64,000 nt of DNA from Guptibacillus hwajinpoensis (GTDB lineage: Bacteria; Bacillota; Bacilli; Bacillales; Guptibacillaceae), in the NCBI RefSeq assembly GCF_005144865.1, contig NZ_SWFM01000004.1, forward strand, positions 186,001 through 250,000, given 5' to 3'. The notes below the pieces were generated by a model. It had not been told where the DNA came from and did no database searches. It saw only the letters and a program-made list of their open reading frames with translations. Of this stretch, positions 1 to 13,091 are shown one piece after another. Each line of letters opens with the position of its first letter. Within the stretch, counting starts at the first letter, position 1. The position numbers were made by a program, and so were the translations under genes.

Positions 1-258
1 AATGCCCCTCGCTACAGCTTCATGTGTAACAGACTCAAGTGGAGCATCTAGCAGCTGTTCGATCGTCCTTACACCTACAGCTCTTCCTGCAATAATCTTC
101 CGGTCACTCAATTTCTCGTTAAGTAAGGCCACATCAAGTGCTCCGCACATGATATATCCATTCTCATTCATAACCGCAAGAAAATTCGTTTTCGGAAGCT
201 GCATACTAACAGCTGTAAAAGGATGACCGTCAATCATGATCGGTGACATAGTAATCAC
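1..258 (-). CDS. yunC: YunC-like DUF1805 protein (3' part cut by window edge)
   Basis: The reading frame runs off the left edge, leaving 86 codons of the N-terminal part. The visible protein has the patterns MIDGHPFTAV, LPKTNFLAV, GYIMCGALDVALLNEKL and AGRAVGVRTIEQLLDAPLES, which I recognise as the small DUF1805 (YunC) family of Bacilli, usually about 100 residues; its function is unknown. A GTG at 258 is preferred as start because AGGAGG lies 10 bases upstream; the in-frame ATG at 249 would be 19 bases away. It lies 5' of yunD-yunE-yunF on the same strand, the arrangement I remember from Bacillus subtilis. Confidence 0.85.
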   Translation of the reverse strand, partial: MITMSPIMIDGHPFTAVSMQLPKTNFLAVMNENGYIMCGALDVALLNEKLSDRKIIAGRAVGVRTIEQLLDAPLESVTHEAVARGI

Positions 259-311
259 TTCATTCTCGCCTCCTGACTTGAATGATTATCACTATATCTA
301 TATGAAAATTT

Positions 312-1700
312 CTAGTATCTGTTCTCAAGTCTCCATGCAAGAAGATCCCTTAGCATTTCAGGTAAATAGTATTTCTTTTTGGCATGCTTCATCTGAGGAT
401 AGAATTTCCCAAACGTAAACATATCAGCTGTAGCCACAGCATATTCTTCATCAGATGCTAGCTGCTGGCCATTATGGAGAATGTCCGTTACATGTTGAAG
501 ACCATCTTCCATTAAAACAGTTTTTACTTCTAAGCCATCAAACGCCATAATACCCATTACTTCTCCTCGAAAGCCAAGCCCCTTAAAACTTAGATTCACA
601 ATGTCATCTGTCATAGCGTAGGAAATAATTTCTCGAAGCTCACTACCTTTGAGGATTACTTTACAAGGATTAACCGGATGCGGACAAATACGATGAATGT
701 TTTCGCGAGAAATGTTGCCTTCAGAAAGCCCATCAAGTAGCATACCAGAGTTAATCATACCGATATCAGCATGACACCACTCTCTTAAGGCTGCGGCCAA
801 TTCATCGGGTAATACGGATCGTTTAAACCACTCAGCTTCTAGCGGTTGTTCCAGTCGACAGACTACTTCGTCTAAAAGGTTTTGTGCTTTAATACTCAAA
901 TGTTGGATGCTTTTTCGTGTAGGATCGTCTTCTTTACGATTACGAACAGACACAGCATATGCTTCTTTTTCAAGAACATATTCACGTTCTATATCGTAAG
1001 AAATCGTTACTTCCCCAACATAGTTGCCGTTTTTTCCGGCCTGGGTAATGAGAGTATCATTTACAACAACACCGTGCTTTAGAACATGATGAGTATGAGC
1101 ACCGATGATGACATCAATCCCTGTCATCTCTCTTGCTAATTGCTCGTCATTCCCTAGCCCCATATGAGACATAAGAATAACAACGTCAGATTCCTCTCGA
1201 ACGTCATTCACAAGCTCCTGAAGGTAGTTATAAGGTGAATCGATTGTCCATCCTAGAAGAGAATAGAACTGCTCATACGGGATTGTAATCCCTATGATAC
1301 CTACCTTTACACCACTCAGTTCATGAATTTTATATGGAATTGCCCACGAAGGCCTTGTACCATCTTGATGATAGAGATTGGATACAATCACTTCGAACTC
1401 TGCTTCTGTATATAATTCCTCAAGTTCCTTCTTAGAGAACGTAATTCCTTCATTGTTTCCGATCGTAGCATAGTCATATTGAAGATCATTGAGTAACTGC
1501 ACATTCCCCTTCCCAACCGTTCCTTCTGTGATTGGATGGACTTTATCAGAATGGTCACCAAGATCAAGAAGTAAGTAAGGTGTTCCCTGGAGTTCATGCA
1601 TCCTCTTTTTCTCTTTGAGAAAAGAAGACACTTTAGACCAGTTCTCAAAGTGACTATGAAGATCATTTGTATAATAGATATTTAGTGTTTTACAAGTCAA
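312..1700 (-). CDS. yunD: YunD-like metallophosphatase / 5'-nucleotidase family protein
   Basis: A 462-residue member of the calcineurin-like metallophosphoesterase superfamily with a 5'-nucleotidase C-terminal domain. Metal-site motifs are visible in order: YYTNDLHSH (residues 9-17), DLGDH (46-50), a GNNE variant of the usual GNHE (81-84), LMSHMG (about 176) and GAHTHH (about 200). The C-terminal half carries the substrate domain. There is no signal peptide, so it is probably cytoplasmic, unlike secreted 5'-nucleotidases. The start is TTG at 1700 with GGAAGG upstream. It is followed 15 bases before its stop-side neighbour by the tauE-like gene on the other side of the operon order yunC-D-E-F. 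The natural substrate is not known to me. Confidence 0.88.
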   Translation of the reverse strand: MTCKTLNIYYTNDLHSHFENWSKVSSFLKEKKRMHELQGTPYLLLDLGDHSDKVHPITEGTVGKGNVQLLNDLQYDYATIGNNEGITFSKKELEELYTEAEFEVIVSNLYHQDGTRPSWAIPYKIHELSGVKVGIIGITIPYEQFYSLLGWTIDSPYNYLQELVNDVREESDVVILMSHMGLGNDEQLAREMTGIDVIIGAHTHHVLKHGVVVNDTLITQAGKNGNYVGEVTISYDIEREYVLEKEAYAVSVRNRKEDDPTRKSIQHLSIKAQNLLDEVVCRLEQPLEAEWFKRSVLPDELAAALREWCHADIGMINSGMLLDGLSEGNISRENIHRICPHPVNPCKVILKGSELREIISYAMTDDIVNLSFKGLGFRGEVMGIMAFDGLEVKTVLMEDGLQHVTDILHNGQQLASDEEYAVATADMFTFGKFYPQMKHAKKKYYLPEMLRDLLAWRLENRY

Positions 1701-1715
1701 GTCAATCTTCCTTTC

Positions 1716-2537
1716 CTACCCCATAGTTCCCTGAAAGATCAGTCGAATTCCAACAATGATTAACATCCATCGTAAAATAACTACAACGGTCTGGTCTGAT
1801 AGCTTTTGATTAATATATGCTCCTAACTTGGCTCCAACCCACGCTCCTGGAACTAATCCAATTAAGAGAAAGCCTTCCACGTTTCCAAGTGCTAGATGGG
1901 TAAGTGTACCCGTTATGCTTGAAAGGAAGATCATAAACATTGAAGTTGCGACTGCCACCGTCATAGGGAAGCCAAATAGCAAGATCATCGCAGGAACCAT
2001 TAAGGACCCTCCACCAATTCCAAACAATCCTGAGATAACTCCTACAAAGAACGAAACCACGACCGCTGCAGGAGCTGAAAATTGATAGGTTTCTTTCTTA
2101 CCTTCAGAATTAGTAAAAGAACGTGTGAATTGTCCATTCAATTTCATTGGGCGTAAACGATTCCTTATCATTAATAATATGGAAACAAGCACCATAAATA
2201 CCCCAAAATAGATAGAAAAATAATCTACTTCAATAAATTTATTTAACCAGGCTCCCAAAATGGCTCCTGGTCCACTTCCTAGAAAGAAGAGCGCTCCACT
2301 TTTATAATCCACACTTTTCTTCTTCATATATGCTAATGTAGATGAAAGTCCAATTGCAACAAGTACAACGATCGAACTTCCTACAATTAATTGAGGAGAT
2401 AAAGGCGGTAGCCAATTTGTGTATTGATCAATGATGAGAAGTACTGGGACGATTATAATACCACCACCAAGACCAACAAGACTACCGATTGTACCGGCAG
2501 CCAGACCAATAAGAACTAATAAAATCCAGGTTATCAT
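1716..2537 (-). CDS. yunE: TauE/SafE-family membrane permease (YunE-like)
   Basis: A 273-residue, very hydrophobic protein with about eight membrane segments arranged as two similar halves, separated by a hydrophilic loop near residues 128-150. Both halves begin with the glycine-rich signature of the TauE/SafE (DUF81) family: GSLVGLGGGIIIVPVL near residue 18 and SGLFGIGGGSLMVPAM near residue 170. Family members are proposed exporters or importers of sulfite, sulfoacetate or other small organic anions; the substrate here cannot be read from sequence. The start ATG follows TAAGGAG by 8 bases. It sits between yunD and yunF, with short gaps, so one transcript is likely. Confidence 0.88.
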   Translation of the reverse strand: MITWILLVLIGLAAGTIGSLVGLGGGIIIVPVLLIIDQYTNWLPPLSPQLIVGSSIVVLVAIGLSSTLAYMKKKSVDYKSGALFFLGSGPGAILGAWLNKFIEVDYFSIYFGVFMVLVSILLMIRNRLRPMKLNGQFTRSFTNSEGKKETYQFSAPAAVVVSFFVGVISGLFGIGGGSLMVPAMILLFGFPMTVAVATSMFMIFLSSITGTLTHLALGNVEGFLLIGLVPGAWVGAKLGAYINQKLSDQTVVVILRWMLIIVGIRLIFQGTMG

Positions 2538-2549
2538 CTTAAAATCTCC

Positions 2550-3404
2550 TTATTCTTCAAAAAGATCAAGTTGCTTCGGATTTAGATTTGTATACTCTAT
2601 ATCAAGCATTTGAATCATCTTCTTCGCATTACCTGCAGCATGACCACCTGAATTATTGTTAAATAATATAATGACATTCTCACATTTTTCTTCCAACTGG
2701 CGAATACGCTCTTTCCATTCCATTAACTCTTTATGGTTGTAATCGTACAAATAACGAACGTCTCTCCAATTATGGCGATTGCCTGGATTTGTCCATCCAT
2801 TCACATTTCGTCCATGTAAACGTACGAGGACTTGATTCGAATTAATCGTTTCCATAACGAGAGGAACAGATCCTTCTCCTGCCTGTGGCTCATCGCAAAT
2901 TGTGTGGATAAATCCCTGTTCTTCGAGAAAACGAAGCGTTTTTTCATAGAAAGCTTCATGATACCAGGATTGATGACGAAATTCTACTGCACAAGGAATG
3001 TCCCCCATTCGTCGCTTACAGTCTCTTAATATGTCCACGTTCTCCTTATTCACATCAAACCACGGTGGAAACTGAAACAGCACCATCGCAAGCTTACCTG
3101 CTTTCTGAATAGGAGTCAGAGAATCTATAAAAGCTTGGAACATTTCTTCTCTTGTATCGAACGGTACATCTCCACGTTGATGACCTGTCATACCCTGATA
3201 AGCCTTCACTACAAAACGAAAACTTTCAGGTGTTTCATCCGCCCACTTCTGAAAATTCCTTGTAGGCTGAACAGCATAGAAAGATGAATCTACTTCAACA
3301 ATTGGAAAATGGGAACCATATATTGAAAGCTTCTCATTGCTTTTGACTCCAGGTGGATATAAATTATCATGATCGCCCCATCCTGTAACGCCTATGTATA
3401 TCAT
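2550..3404 (-). CDS. yunF: DUF72 family protein (YunF-like)
   Basis: A 284-residue DUF72 protein, a TIM-barrel family of unknown function. The opening IGVTGWGDHDNLYPPG, the middle PESFRFVVKAYQGMTGH and AVEFRHQSWY, and the C-terminal LRLHGRN / FNNNSGGHAAGNA motifs are the recognisable family blocks. The open frame extends 15 codons further upstream, but the ATG at 3404 has AGGAAGG seven bases before it, so I take that as start. It is the first gene of the yunF-yunE-yunD part as transcribed, ending 12 bases before yunE begins. Confidence 0.87.
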   Translation of the reverse strand: MIYIGVTGWGDHDNLYPPGVKSNEKLSIYGSHFPIVEVDSSFYAVQPTRNFQKWADETPESFRFVVKAYQGMTGHQRGDVPFDTREEMFQAFIDSLTPIQKAGKLAMVLFQFPPWFDVNKENVDILRDCKRRMGDIPCAVEFRHQSWYHEAFYEKTLRFLEEQGFIHTICDEPQAGEGSVPLVMETINSNQVLVRLHGRNVNGWTNPGNRHNWRDVRYLYDYNHKELMEWKERIRQLEEKCENVIILFNNNSGGHAAGNAKKMIQMLDIEYTNLNPKQLDLFEE

Positions 3405-3522
3405 GCAATCCTTCCTTTCATCTTCGATGGAACATCCGAAATCATTCAATCGGTAGTCGTTATAACTAAAATACTTCTACTTCTATTTTCATGTGAAGGT
3501 AAGAAAATAGCAAGGAAGAAGC

Positions 3523-3768
3523 AAAAGAGCCTTTCCAAAATGCTCTTTTAAAAACATTGTTGCTATAAAAGGAGTGGTTGATTTCCGCTTCAGGATGCTC
3601 GCTTTCCGCGGGGCGGGCGGTGAGCCTCCTCGTCGCTTACGCTCCTGTGGGGTCTCACCTGTCCCGCTTATCCCGCAGGAGTCGAGCACCTTCCGCTCCA
3701 ATCAACGTCGAAGTGTGTGTGTTTTCAAAACCTCTTTTAAAACAACAATCTTTTAGAAAAGAGCCTTC
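3523..3768 (+). repeat. GC-rich palindromic intergenic repeat, full-length copy (R1)
   Basis: Full copy of the window's repeat family. It is bounded by AAAAGAGCC-type ends and holds an outer imperfect inverted repeat (CCGCTTCAGGATGCTCGC left; GTCGAGCACCTTCCGCTCC right) around an inner hairpin (GGTGAG near 3627; CTCACC near 3655). The core is far richer in G+C than the flanks. Short open frames inside are not genes. It lies between two convergent-free minus-strand operons, upstream of yunF and downstream of sufB. Confidence 0.85.
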
Positions 3769-3808
3769 CAGTAAGCTTCATTCAAGATAATCATCTATTC
3801 CCGAATAC

Positions 3809-3839
3809 AAAAAAACGAACCGGAAAATCCGGTTCGTTT
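3809..3839 (-). terminator. Rho-independent terminator of the suf operon
   Basis: Perfect ten-base stem AACGAACCGG / CCGGTTCGTT with a five-base loop, followed on the minus strand by a run of T. It starts 12 bases after the sufB stop codon. Confidence 0.9.
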
Positions 3840-3850
3840 CATAATAGTGC

Positions 3851-5248
3851 TTAACCGATTGAACCTTCCATCTCAAATTTAATGAGACGGTTCATTTCAA
3901 CCGCATATTCCATAGGAAGTTCTTTCGTAAATGGCTCGATAAAGCCCATTACAATCATTTCAGTTGCTTCTTCTTCAGATACACCGCGGCTCATCAAGTA
4001 GAAGAGCTGTTCTTCCGAAACCTTCGATACTTTCGCTTCGTGTTCAAGTGAAATGTTATCGTTAAGGATTTCGTTGTAAGGAATTGTATCAGAAGTTGAC
4101 TCGTTATCCATAATGAGCGTATCGCACTCAACGTTCGAACGAGCGCCTTCAGCTTTACGGCCAAAGTGTACGATACCACGGTATGTTACTTTACCGCCTT
4201 GCTTCGAAATGGATTTCGATACGATTGTTGAAGATGTGTTAGGTGCTAAGTGAATCATCTTAGCTCCTGCATCCTGGTGCTGTCCTTTACCCGCAAGAGC
4301 GATTGAAAGGGTCATGCCTCGTGCGCCTTCACCTTTCAAGACAACAGCTGGATACTTCATCGTAAGTTTGGAACCAATGTTACCATCGATCCATTCCATC
4401 GTTGCATTTTCTTCCGCAACAGCACGCTTCGTAACAAGGTTAAACACATTGTTAGCCCAGTTCTGAATCGTTGTATAACGGCAGTATGCGTCTTTCTTAA
4501 CGATGATCTCAACAACAGCACTGTGTAGAGAGTTTGTTGTATAAACAGGTGCAGTACACCCTTCAACGTAATGAACAGAAGAACCTTCGTCTGCAATAAT
4601 AAGCGTACGCTCAAACTGTCCCATATTTTCAGAGTTAATACGGAAATACGCTTGAAGAGGCGTATCTACTTTAACACCTTTAGGAACGTAGATGAACGAC
4701 CCACCAGACCATACAGCAGAGTTAAGAGCTGAGAACTTATTGTCCGTTGCAGGAATTGTTTTCGCGAAATACTCTTTGAAAAGGTCTTCGTTTTCTTTAA
4801 GAGCAGTATCTGTATCTTTGAAAATAATACCCATATTCTCAAGATCTTCTTGCATGTTGTGGTAAACAACTTCAGATTCATACTGTGCAGAAACACCTGC
4901 AAGGTATTTTTGTTCTGCTTCTGGGATACCAAGCTTATCAAATGTTGCTTTGATTTCCTCTGGTACTTCATCCCAAGATCGCTCAGACTTCTCAGAAGGC
5001 TTTACGTAGTACGTAATTTCATCGAAATCAAGATCAGCAAGATTACCGCCCCACTGAGGCATTGGCATGCTGTAGAAATGCTCTAGCGATTTCAAACGAA
5101 AATCAAGCATCCATTTAGGCTCATCCTTCATACGAGAAATTTCTTTAACGATTTCAGGAGTTAACCCACGCTCTGAGCGGAAAATTGAAACGTCTTTATC
5201 ACTAAAACCATACTGGTATTCGCCAACTTCAGGCATTTTTTTAGCCAT
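3851..5248 (-). CDS. sufB: Fe-S cluster assembly scaffold SufB
   Basis: A 465-residue SufB, the scaffold subunit that works with SufC and SufD in building Fe-S clusters in the cytoplasm. The N-terminal region ([13 protein letters not shown]) and the C-terminal beta-helix blocks [43 protein letters not shown] and [16 protein letters not shown] are typical, as is the terminal [12 protein letters not shown] segment. The frame is open for 30 more codons upstream, but ATG at 5248 has AAGGAGGG seven bases before it and begins where the family normally begins. Last gene of the sufCDSUB operon, 101 bases after sufU. Confidence 0.97.
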   Translation of the reverse strand: MAKKMPEVGEYQYGFSDKDVSIFRSERGLTPEIVKEISRMKDEPKWMLDFRLKSLEHFYSMPMPQWGGNLADLDFDEITYYVKPSEKSERSWDEVPEEIKATFDKLGIPEAEQKYLAGVSAQYESEVVYHNMQEDLENMGIIFKDTDTALKENEDLFKEYFAKTIPATDNKFSALNSAVWSGGSFIYVPKGVKVDTPLQAYFRINSENMGQFERTLIIADEGSSVHYVEGCTAPVYTTNSLHSAVVEIIVKKDAYCRYTTIQNWANNVFNLVTKRAVAEENATMEWIDGNIGSKLTMKYPAVVLKGEGARGMTLSIALAGKGQHQDAGAKMIHLAPNTSSTIVSKSISKQGGKVTYRGIVHFGRKAEGARSNVECDTLIMDNESTSDTIPYNEILNDNISLEHEAKVSKVSEEQLFYLMSRGVSEEEATEMIVMGFIEPFTKELPMEYAVEMNRLIKFEMEGSIG

Positions 5249-5349
5249 TATATTTCCCTCCTTGACATTACACATGTCAGTGTTTGGCTGTTGTTCTCTT
5301 TCAACCATTCTAGTATGAAAAAGAAACGATGACAACACCTGGAAGCGAG

Positions 5350-8313
<2,964 letters not shown>

Positions 8314-8331
8314 TGTCATCCTCCTTACCGC

Positions 8332-9117
8332 TTACGCTTCTTGACCAACTGTTTCGTCTTTAATTCCAAGTTCTTGTTTAATCCAATCATAACCTTCTGA
8401 CTCAAGACGCTGAGCTAGTTCTGCGCCTCCAGATTTTACAATTCGACCTTGCATCATTACGTGTACTTTATCAGGTGTAATGTAGTTCAATAGACGCTGA
8501 TAGTGCGTAATGATTAGGCAACCAAAGTCATCGCTACGCATAGCGTTAACACCTTTTGATACAACTTTAAGTGCATCGATATCAAGTCCAGAGTCAATCT
8601 CATCTAGAACAGCGATTTTTGGTTCAAGCATCATAAGTTGAAGAATTTCGTTACGCTTCTTCTCACCGCCAGAGAAACCTTCATTCAAGTAACGCTGAGC
8701 GAATTCTTCACCCATATCAAGCTCTGCCATTTTCTTGTCTAGCTTCTTGATGAATTTCATTAATGAAATTTCATCGCCTTCTTCACGACGAGCATTAATT
8801 GCAGAACGAAGGAAATCAGCGTTTGTTACGCCGCTTACTTCACTTGGGTATTGCATAGCAAGGAAGAGTCCAGCTTTTGCACGCTCATCAACTTCCATTT
8901 CAAGTACATCTTCATTATCAAGGAAGACACTGCCTTCAGTGATTTCGTATTTAGGGTGTCCCATAATAGCTGACGCGAGGGTAGATTTACCTGTACCGTT
9001 CGGTCCCATTACTGCGTGGATCTCTCCACCATTTATTTCAAGGTTTAATCCTTTAAGAATCTCTTTTCCCTCAATGGAAACATGAAGATTTTCAATCTTA
9101 AGAGTTGATGCTGCCAT
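8332..9117 (-). CDS. sufC: Fe-S assembly ATPase SufC
   Basis: A 261-residue ABC-type ATPase that powers SufBD scaffolding; it is soluble, not a transporter. Walker A is [13 protein letters not shown] (near residue 38), the signature is [13 protein letters not shown] (near 148), Walker B is [16 protein letters not shown] (near 170) and the switch histidine is in [10 protein letters not shown] (near 202). The long [20 protein letters not shown] insertion is typical of SufC. First gene of the operon, GGAGG upstream, with a good sigma-A promoter 40-70 bases before the start. Confidence 0.97.
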   Translation of the reverse strand: MAASTLKIENLHVSIEGKEILKGLNLEINGGEIHAVMGPNGTGKSTLASAIMGHPKYEITEGSVFLDNEDVLEMEVDERAKAGLFLAMQYPSEVSGVTNADFLRSAINARREEGDEISLMKFIKKLDKKMAELDMGEEFAQRYLNEGFSGGEKKRNEILQLMMLEPKIAVLDEIDSGLDIDALKVVSKGVNAMRSDDFGCLIITHYQRLLNYITPDKVHVMMQGRIVKSGGAELAQRLESEGYDWIKQELGIKDETVGQEA

Positions 9118-9157
9118 TTGTGAATACCTCCAATAACGTTTATACTATTCCTTCCTT

Positions 9158-9185
9158 ATTGTAGTATCTATAAGGTGTATGTCAA
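9158..9185 (-). promoter_or_regulatory. Sigma-A promoter of the suf operon
   Basis: On the minus strand TTGACA (9185-9180) and TACAAT (9163-9158) are separated by 16 bases and lie about 40 bases upstream of the sufC start. It is the only well-matching promoter seen in this gap. The remaining bases up to 9400 are AT-rich and show no other clear gene. Confidence 0.7.
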
Positions 9186-9404
9186 GGAATGTGTGCTGAG
9201 TCATTCTCAATCTATTTTCATTCTAATTTTATAACAAATCCAAACTAATATCAAGGAACCGGGGGATCATACTTTCTAGCGTTCTCCACAAGATCTACCG
9301 CTATTCCTGAATGAGAATGAAAGGTGAATATTTTAGATATATCCATAGATAAGACTACCATTTAATAGTAGACCATACAATGAATGAACTACTTCGCACA
9401 ATAT

Positions 9405-9432
9405 AAAAAACCAGTCGGTCGACTGGTTTTTC
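9405..9432 (-). terminator. Terminator after the 58-aa ORF
   Basis: Inverted repeat AAAACCAGTC / GACTGGTTTT with a four-base loop, with T-runs on both sides, so it could act in both directions. On the minus strand it follows the stop of the 58-aa ORF by 27 bases, which supports that ORF being a transcribed unit. Confidence 0.8.
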
Positions 9433-9458
9433 AAGTTATGTTCTTTCTGGATGCTGAT

Positions 9459-9635
9459 TCATTTAGATAGTCTACGGTCGAATTCACTTACCATTTTAAG
9501 ACTCTGACGGTGATTCATCTCACGGTCTCGTTCGACTTCCATTCGTTTATTGAAATTCCGGCTATACTCCGCATAACCTACTCCGTGAGACTGGTACATC
9601 GCCTTTTCCATTTCAGGTGTGTGGTTTAACCGCAT
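9459..9635 (-). CDS. Small uncharacterised protein, 58 aa
   Basis: Read by hand: a 58-codon frame beginning MRLNHTPEMEKAMYQSHGVG and ending FDRRLSK. The product is charged (many E, R, K, H), has no membrane segment and looks helical. I do not recognise the family. Evidence that it is real: low-complexity-free composition, a terminator 27 bases after the stop and an isolated position between two operons. The start is doubtful. The ATG at 9635 lies 19 bases from the only SD-like stretch (AAAGGA), while ATT codons at 9647 and 9644 in the same frame lie 7 and 10 bases from it. A hairpin precedes it. Confidence 0.55.
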   Translation of the reverse strand: MRLNHTPEMEKAMYQSHGVGYAEYSRNFNKRMEVERDREMNHRQSLKMVSEFDRRLSK

Positions 9636-9661
9636 GGGGCTAATAATGAATCAATCCTTTC

Positions 9662-9688
9662 AGTATCTTTTTTGCTTACAAAGATACT
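9662..9688 (-). promoter_or_regulatory. Hairpin in the leader of the 58-aa ORF
   Basis: Perfect nine-base inverted repeat AGTATCTTT / AAAGATACT with a nine-base loop. It ends just before the AAAGGA that would serve as ribosome binding site of the small ORF, so folding could affect its translation. No long T-run follows, so it is not a convincing terminator. Confidence 0.4.
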
Positions 9689-9863
9689 TTACCACGTTGA
9701 ATTAGTAGCTACAAACAGCATTTACAAGGGTGAGGATGTCTATGGAAGGATGAGGATAGTTCTGAATAAACAAAAAACTCTATCTCTTATTTTTTCTCCC
9801 TATTCCACCCTATTTCATTAACTTCTGTATGAACCACATATATAATAGAAGAAACCCGGTGTT

Positions 9864-10235
9864 TTAATGCGTCATTTGATCGAGATCTTTAATACATTCT
9901 TGTACAAGCGTAACCGCCTGACTCATTGCAGCTCCACCACCAAAAGCGGCTGTCACACCAACAGTTTCAAGAATTTCTTGTTCAGAACATCCCTGATCAA
10001 GACACCCCTTTGTATGGTAGATAATACAATACTCATCCTGTGAAAAAATCGAAATTCCAAGAGCAATCATCTGTTTCTCTTTCTGACTTATTGCACCTTT
10101 TTTAAAACACTCTTCTGTAAATGCATTATATTTCTTAGCAAGCTGAGGCATTTTCTCAGTAAACATCCCAAGTCCTTCTTTATAATCATGCAGCGCCGCT
10201 TCTGAGAAATTGTTAAATTCTTGTTCTTGCTTCAA
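9864..10235 (-). CDS. Carboxymuconolactone decarboxylase (CMD/AhpD-like) family protein
   Basis: A 123-residue all-helical CMD-family protein. The core [22 protein letters not shown] followed by [17 protein letters not shown] and [19 protein letters not shown] is the family pattern. AhpD-type peroxidase partners carry CxxCH; here the second cysteine is replaced by tyrosine (CIIYH), so a classical disulfide peroxidase centre is not complete, though further cysteines follow within ten residues. Start is TTG at 10235, eight bases after AGGAGG. Single-gene unit between suf and ldh. Enzymatic function not predictable. Confidence 0.8.
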   Translation of the reverse strand: MKQEQEFNNFSEAALHDYKEGLGMFTEKMPQLAKKYNAFTEECFKKGAISQKEKQMIALGISIFSQDEYCIIYHTKGCLDQGCSEQEILETVGVTAAFGGGAAMSQAVTLVQECIKDLDQMTH

Positions 10236-10309
10236 GACGCATTCCTCCTTCTATTTATTCCATGTTAGTATGAGAAGACAAGAACTAAGCTATCCATGAA
10301 ATTTTCAAG

Positions 10310-10458
10310 GAGTCTGTTTTATAGAGAGGTAGTGGTGGATTTCTGCTCCAGGATGCTCGCTTTCCGCGGGACGGGCATCCTTCCGCTCCAATTAGCGAAG
10401 TGTGTTTTTTTCACAAAACTTCTTTCAAAAACAACTTGCTTTCAGAAAGAGCTTTCCA
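10310..10458 (+). repeat. Palindromic intergenic repeat, internally deleted copy (R2)
   Basis: Shares with R1 the left arm (GCTCCAGGATGCTCGCTTTC, then CGCGGG) and the right arm (CATCCTTCCGCTCCAATTAG) with its downstream AT-rich tail, but the inner GGTGAG hairpin region of roughly 80 bases is missing. It lies in the gap between the CMD gene and ldh. Confidence 0.8.
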
Positions 10459-10540
10459 GAAAAAGAACTACCGAGTGTTCCCATGTGAGCGCCGCCCAAT
10501 TAATGGGTAGAACTTATAACCTTGGTACTAAACCTAATAA

Positions 10541-11506
<966 letters not shown>

Positions 11507-11520
11507 TCTAGCCCCATATA

Positions 11521-11552
11521 AAAAGGTTCTCCACATTTGTGGAGAACCTTTT
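11521..11552 (+). terminator. Bidirectional terminator between ldh and metQ
   Basis: Stem AAAAGGTTCTCCACA / TGTGGAGAACCTTTT with a short loop; T-rich on both strands. It lies between the convergent ends of ldh (plus) and metQ (minus) and probably serves both. Confidence 0.9.
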
Positions 11553-11557
11553 GTTCT

Positions 11558-12397
11558 TTATTCGTTTACTGGTACAACAGCACCGTCATACTCTTCTTTA
11601 ATAAAGTTCTGAATTTCTTCAGAACGAAGAACTTCAACTAGCGTTTTGACAGCTTCTTTGTCTTCGTCACCTTTATTAACAGTGATAACATTCACATATG
11701 GTGAATCAGAATCTTCTAATGCAATTGCATCTTCTTGTGGATTCAAGCCCGCATCAATGGCATAGTTTGTGTTGATCATAACTGCATCGCCTTCACCTTG
11801 CTGATAAATCTGAGGAAGAAGAGATGCTTCAACATCTGTTTTGAACTCAATATTCTTAGGGTTTTCAGCGATATCTTCTACGGTAGCATCTGCTGCTTTC
11901 ACACCATCTTTAAGAGTGATAAGTCCCTGTGCTTCTAGAAGAGAAAGCATACGTCCGTGGTCAGAAACAGAGTTACTCATAATAATTTGCGCGCCTTCTG
12001 GAAGCTCATCTAAGCTTTTATAATCTTGAGAGTACACACCGATTGGTTCAATGTGAATCCCACCAGCATTTACAAAGTCATAATTCTCGTTCTCTTCCAT
12101 TTGAAGCTCCATGTAAGGAATCGTTTGGAAGTAGTTTGCATCTAATTCGCCATTAGCAAGCGTCTTATTTGGAAGAATATAATCTTGAAACGTCTTAATT
12201 TCAAGATTTACACCTTTTTCTTTCAAAATCGGCTTTGCTTCTTCAAGAATTTCAGCGTGTGGAATGTTTGATGCCCCTACAACAAGTTTATTCGAATCTT
12301 CTCCCTCGCCTGAACCTTCACTGTTGCTGTTGTTAGCACCACATGCAGCGAGTACCGCTAAAGCAAGGACAGCCAACATTGACAAGATTTTCTTCAT
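11558..12397 (-). CDS. metQ: Methionine-binding lipoprotein MetQ
   Basis: A 279-residue substrate-binding lipoprotein of the NlpA family. The signal peptide ends with the lipobox LAAC at residues 16-19, so it is anchored to the outer face of the membrane. NlpA blocks follow: VGASNIPHAEILEEAKPIL, TFQDYILPNKTLANGELDANYFQ, NAGGIHIEPIGVYS and SYVTVN-like INVITVNKGD. It binds methionine (or methionine sulfoxide, as in family members) for the MetNP importer. Last gene of the S-box-controlled metN-metP-metQ operon; 25 bases after metP. Confidence 0.95.
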   Translation of the reverse strand: MKKILSMLAVLALAVLAACGANNSNSEGSGEGEDSNKLVVGASNIPHAEILEEAKPILKEKGVNLEIKTFQDYILPNKTLANGELDANYFQTIPYMELQMEENENYDFVNAGGIHIEPIGVYSQDYKSLDELPEGAQIIMSNSVSDHGRMLSLLEAQGLITLKDGVKAADATVEDIAENPKNIEFKTDVEASLLPQIYQQGEGDAVMINTNYAIDAGLNPQEDAIALEDSDSPYVNVITVNKGDEDKEAVKTLVEVLRSEEIQNFIKEEYDGAVVPVNE

Positions 12398-12422
12398 AAC
12401 TGAATCTCTCCTTTTCTCCTCT

Positions 12423-13091
12423 TTATCTTTTATCTATTGCTCTTGTTGTTAAGTCTCCACTAATTTGAAGAATAGCAACAATAACTAATATCAAGACAGT
12501 AGCAACTAACGTAACATCAGGGTTGTTTCGCTGAAAACCTTCAAGATATGCAAGGTTTCCAAGTCCACCCGCTCCAACGACACCAGCCATTGCCGTATAA
12601 CTGACAAGAGCAATTGCTGTTACAGTGATACCAGAAATAAGTGCTGGCATTGCCTCAGGAAGCAGTACTTTAAATACAATTGCACCATTTGATGCCCCCA
12701 TAGATTGAGATGCTTCAATAACTCCCTTATCCACTTCTCTTAACGCAATTTCAACCATTCTTGCATAGAATGGTGCTGCCCCAGCAATTAGTGCTGGTAA
12801 TGCAGCATTAGCTCCAAGCATCGTACCGATAATATAAACTGATAATGGGATTAGTAATATAATCAGAATGATAAACGGAATGGATCGGAACAAGTTAACA
12901 ATTCCAGCTGTAATTCCATTCACAAGTTTATTCTCCCAGATATTTCCTTTAGCTGTTAGAAACAACAGAAGACCAAGAGCAATACCGAGAATAAACGTTG
13001 CTAGAACAGATATGGCTGTCATATACATTGTTTGAAGTGTAGCTTCCCACATGTTTTCCCAATTCACGTTAGGAAATAGTGACTCAGTCAT
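12423..13091 (-). CDS. metP: Methionine ABC transporter permease MetP (MetI)
   Basis: A 222-residue integral membrane permease with about five membrane segments. The EAA-type cytoplasmic loop is EASQSMGASNGAIVFKVLLPEA near residues 130-150, where the ATPase MetN docks; VNLFRSIPFIILIILLIPL and YTAMAGVVGAGGLG are further family hallmarks. The start overlaps the 3' end of metN by eight bases, which suggests coupled translation. Partner of MetN and MetQ for methionine uptake. Confidence 0.95.
   Translation of the reverse strand: MTESLFPNVNWENMWEATLQTMYMTAISVLATFILGIALGLLLFLTAKGNIWENKLVNGITAGIVNLFRSIPFIILIILLIPLSVYIIGTMLGANAALPALIAGAAPFYARMVEIALREVDKGVIEASQSMGASNGAIVFKVLLPEAMPALISGITVTAIALVSYTAMAGVVGAGGLGNLAYLEGFQRNNPDVTLVATVLILVIVAILQISGDLTTRAIDKR

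Noticed and set aside
3574..3790. Open frames of 60-70 codons within repeat R1
   Set aside because: They lie in the GC-rich palindrome, have no SD, and equivalent frames are broken in other copies.
9199..9325. Possible Fur boxes (GAGAATGA-type half sites) upstream of sufC
   Set aside because: Only single half sites fit; the second halves deviate too much from the 7-1-7 pattern.
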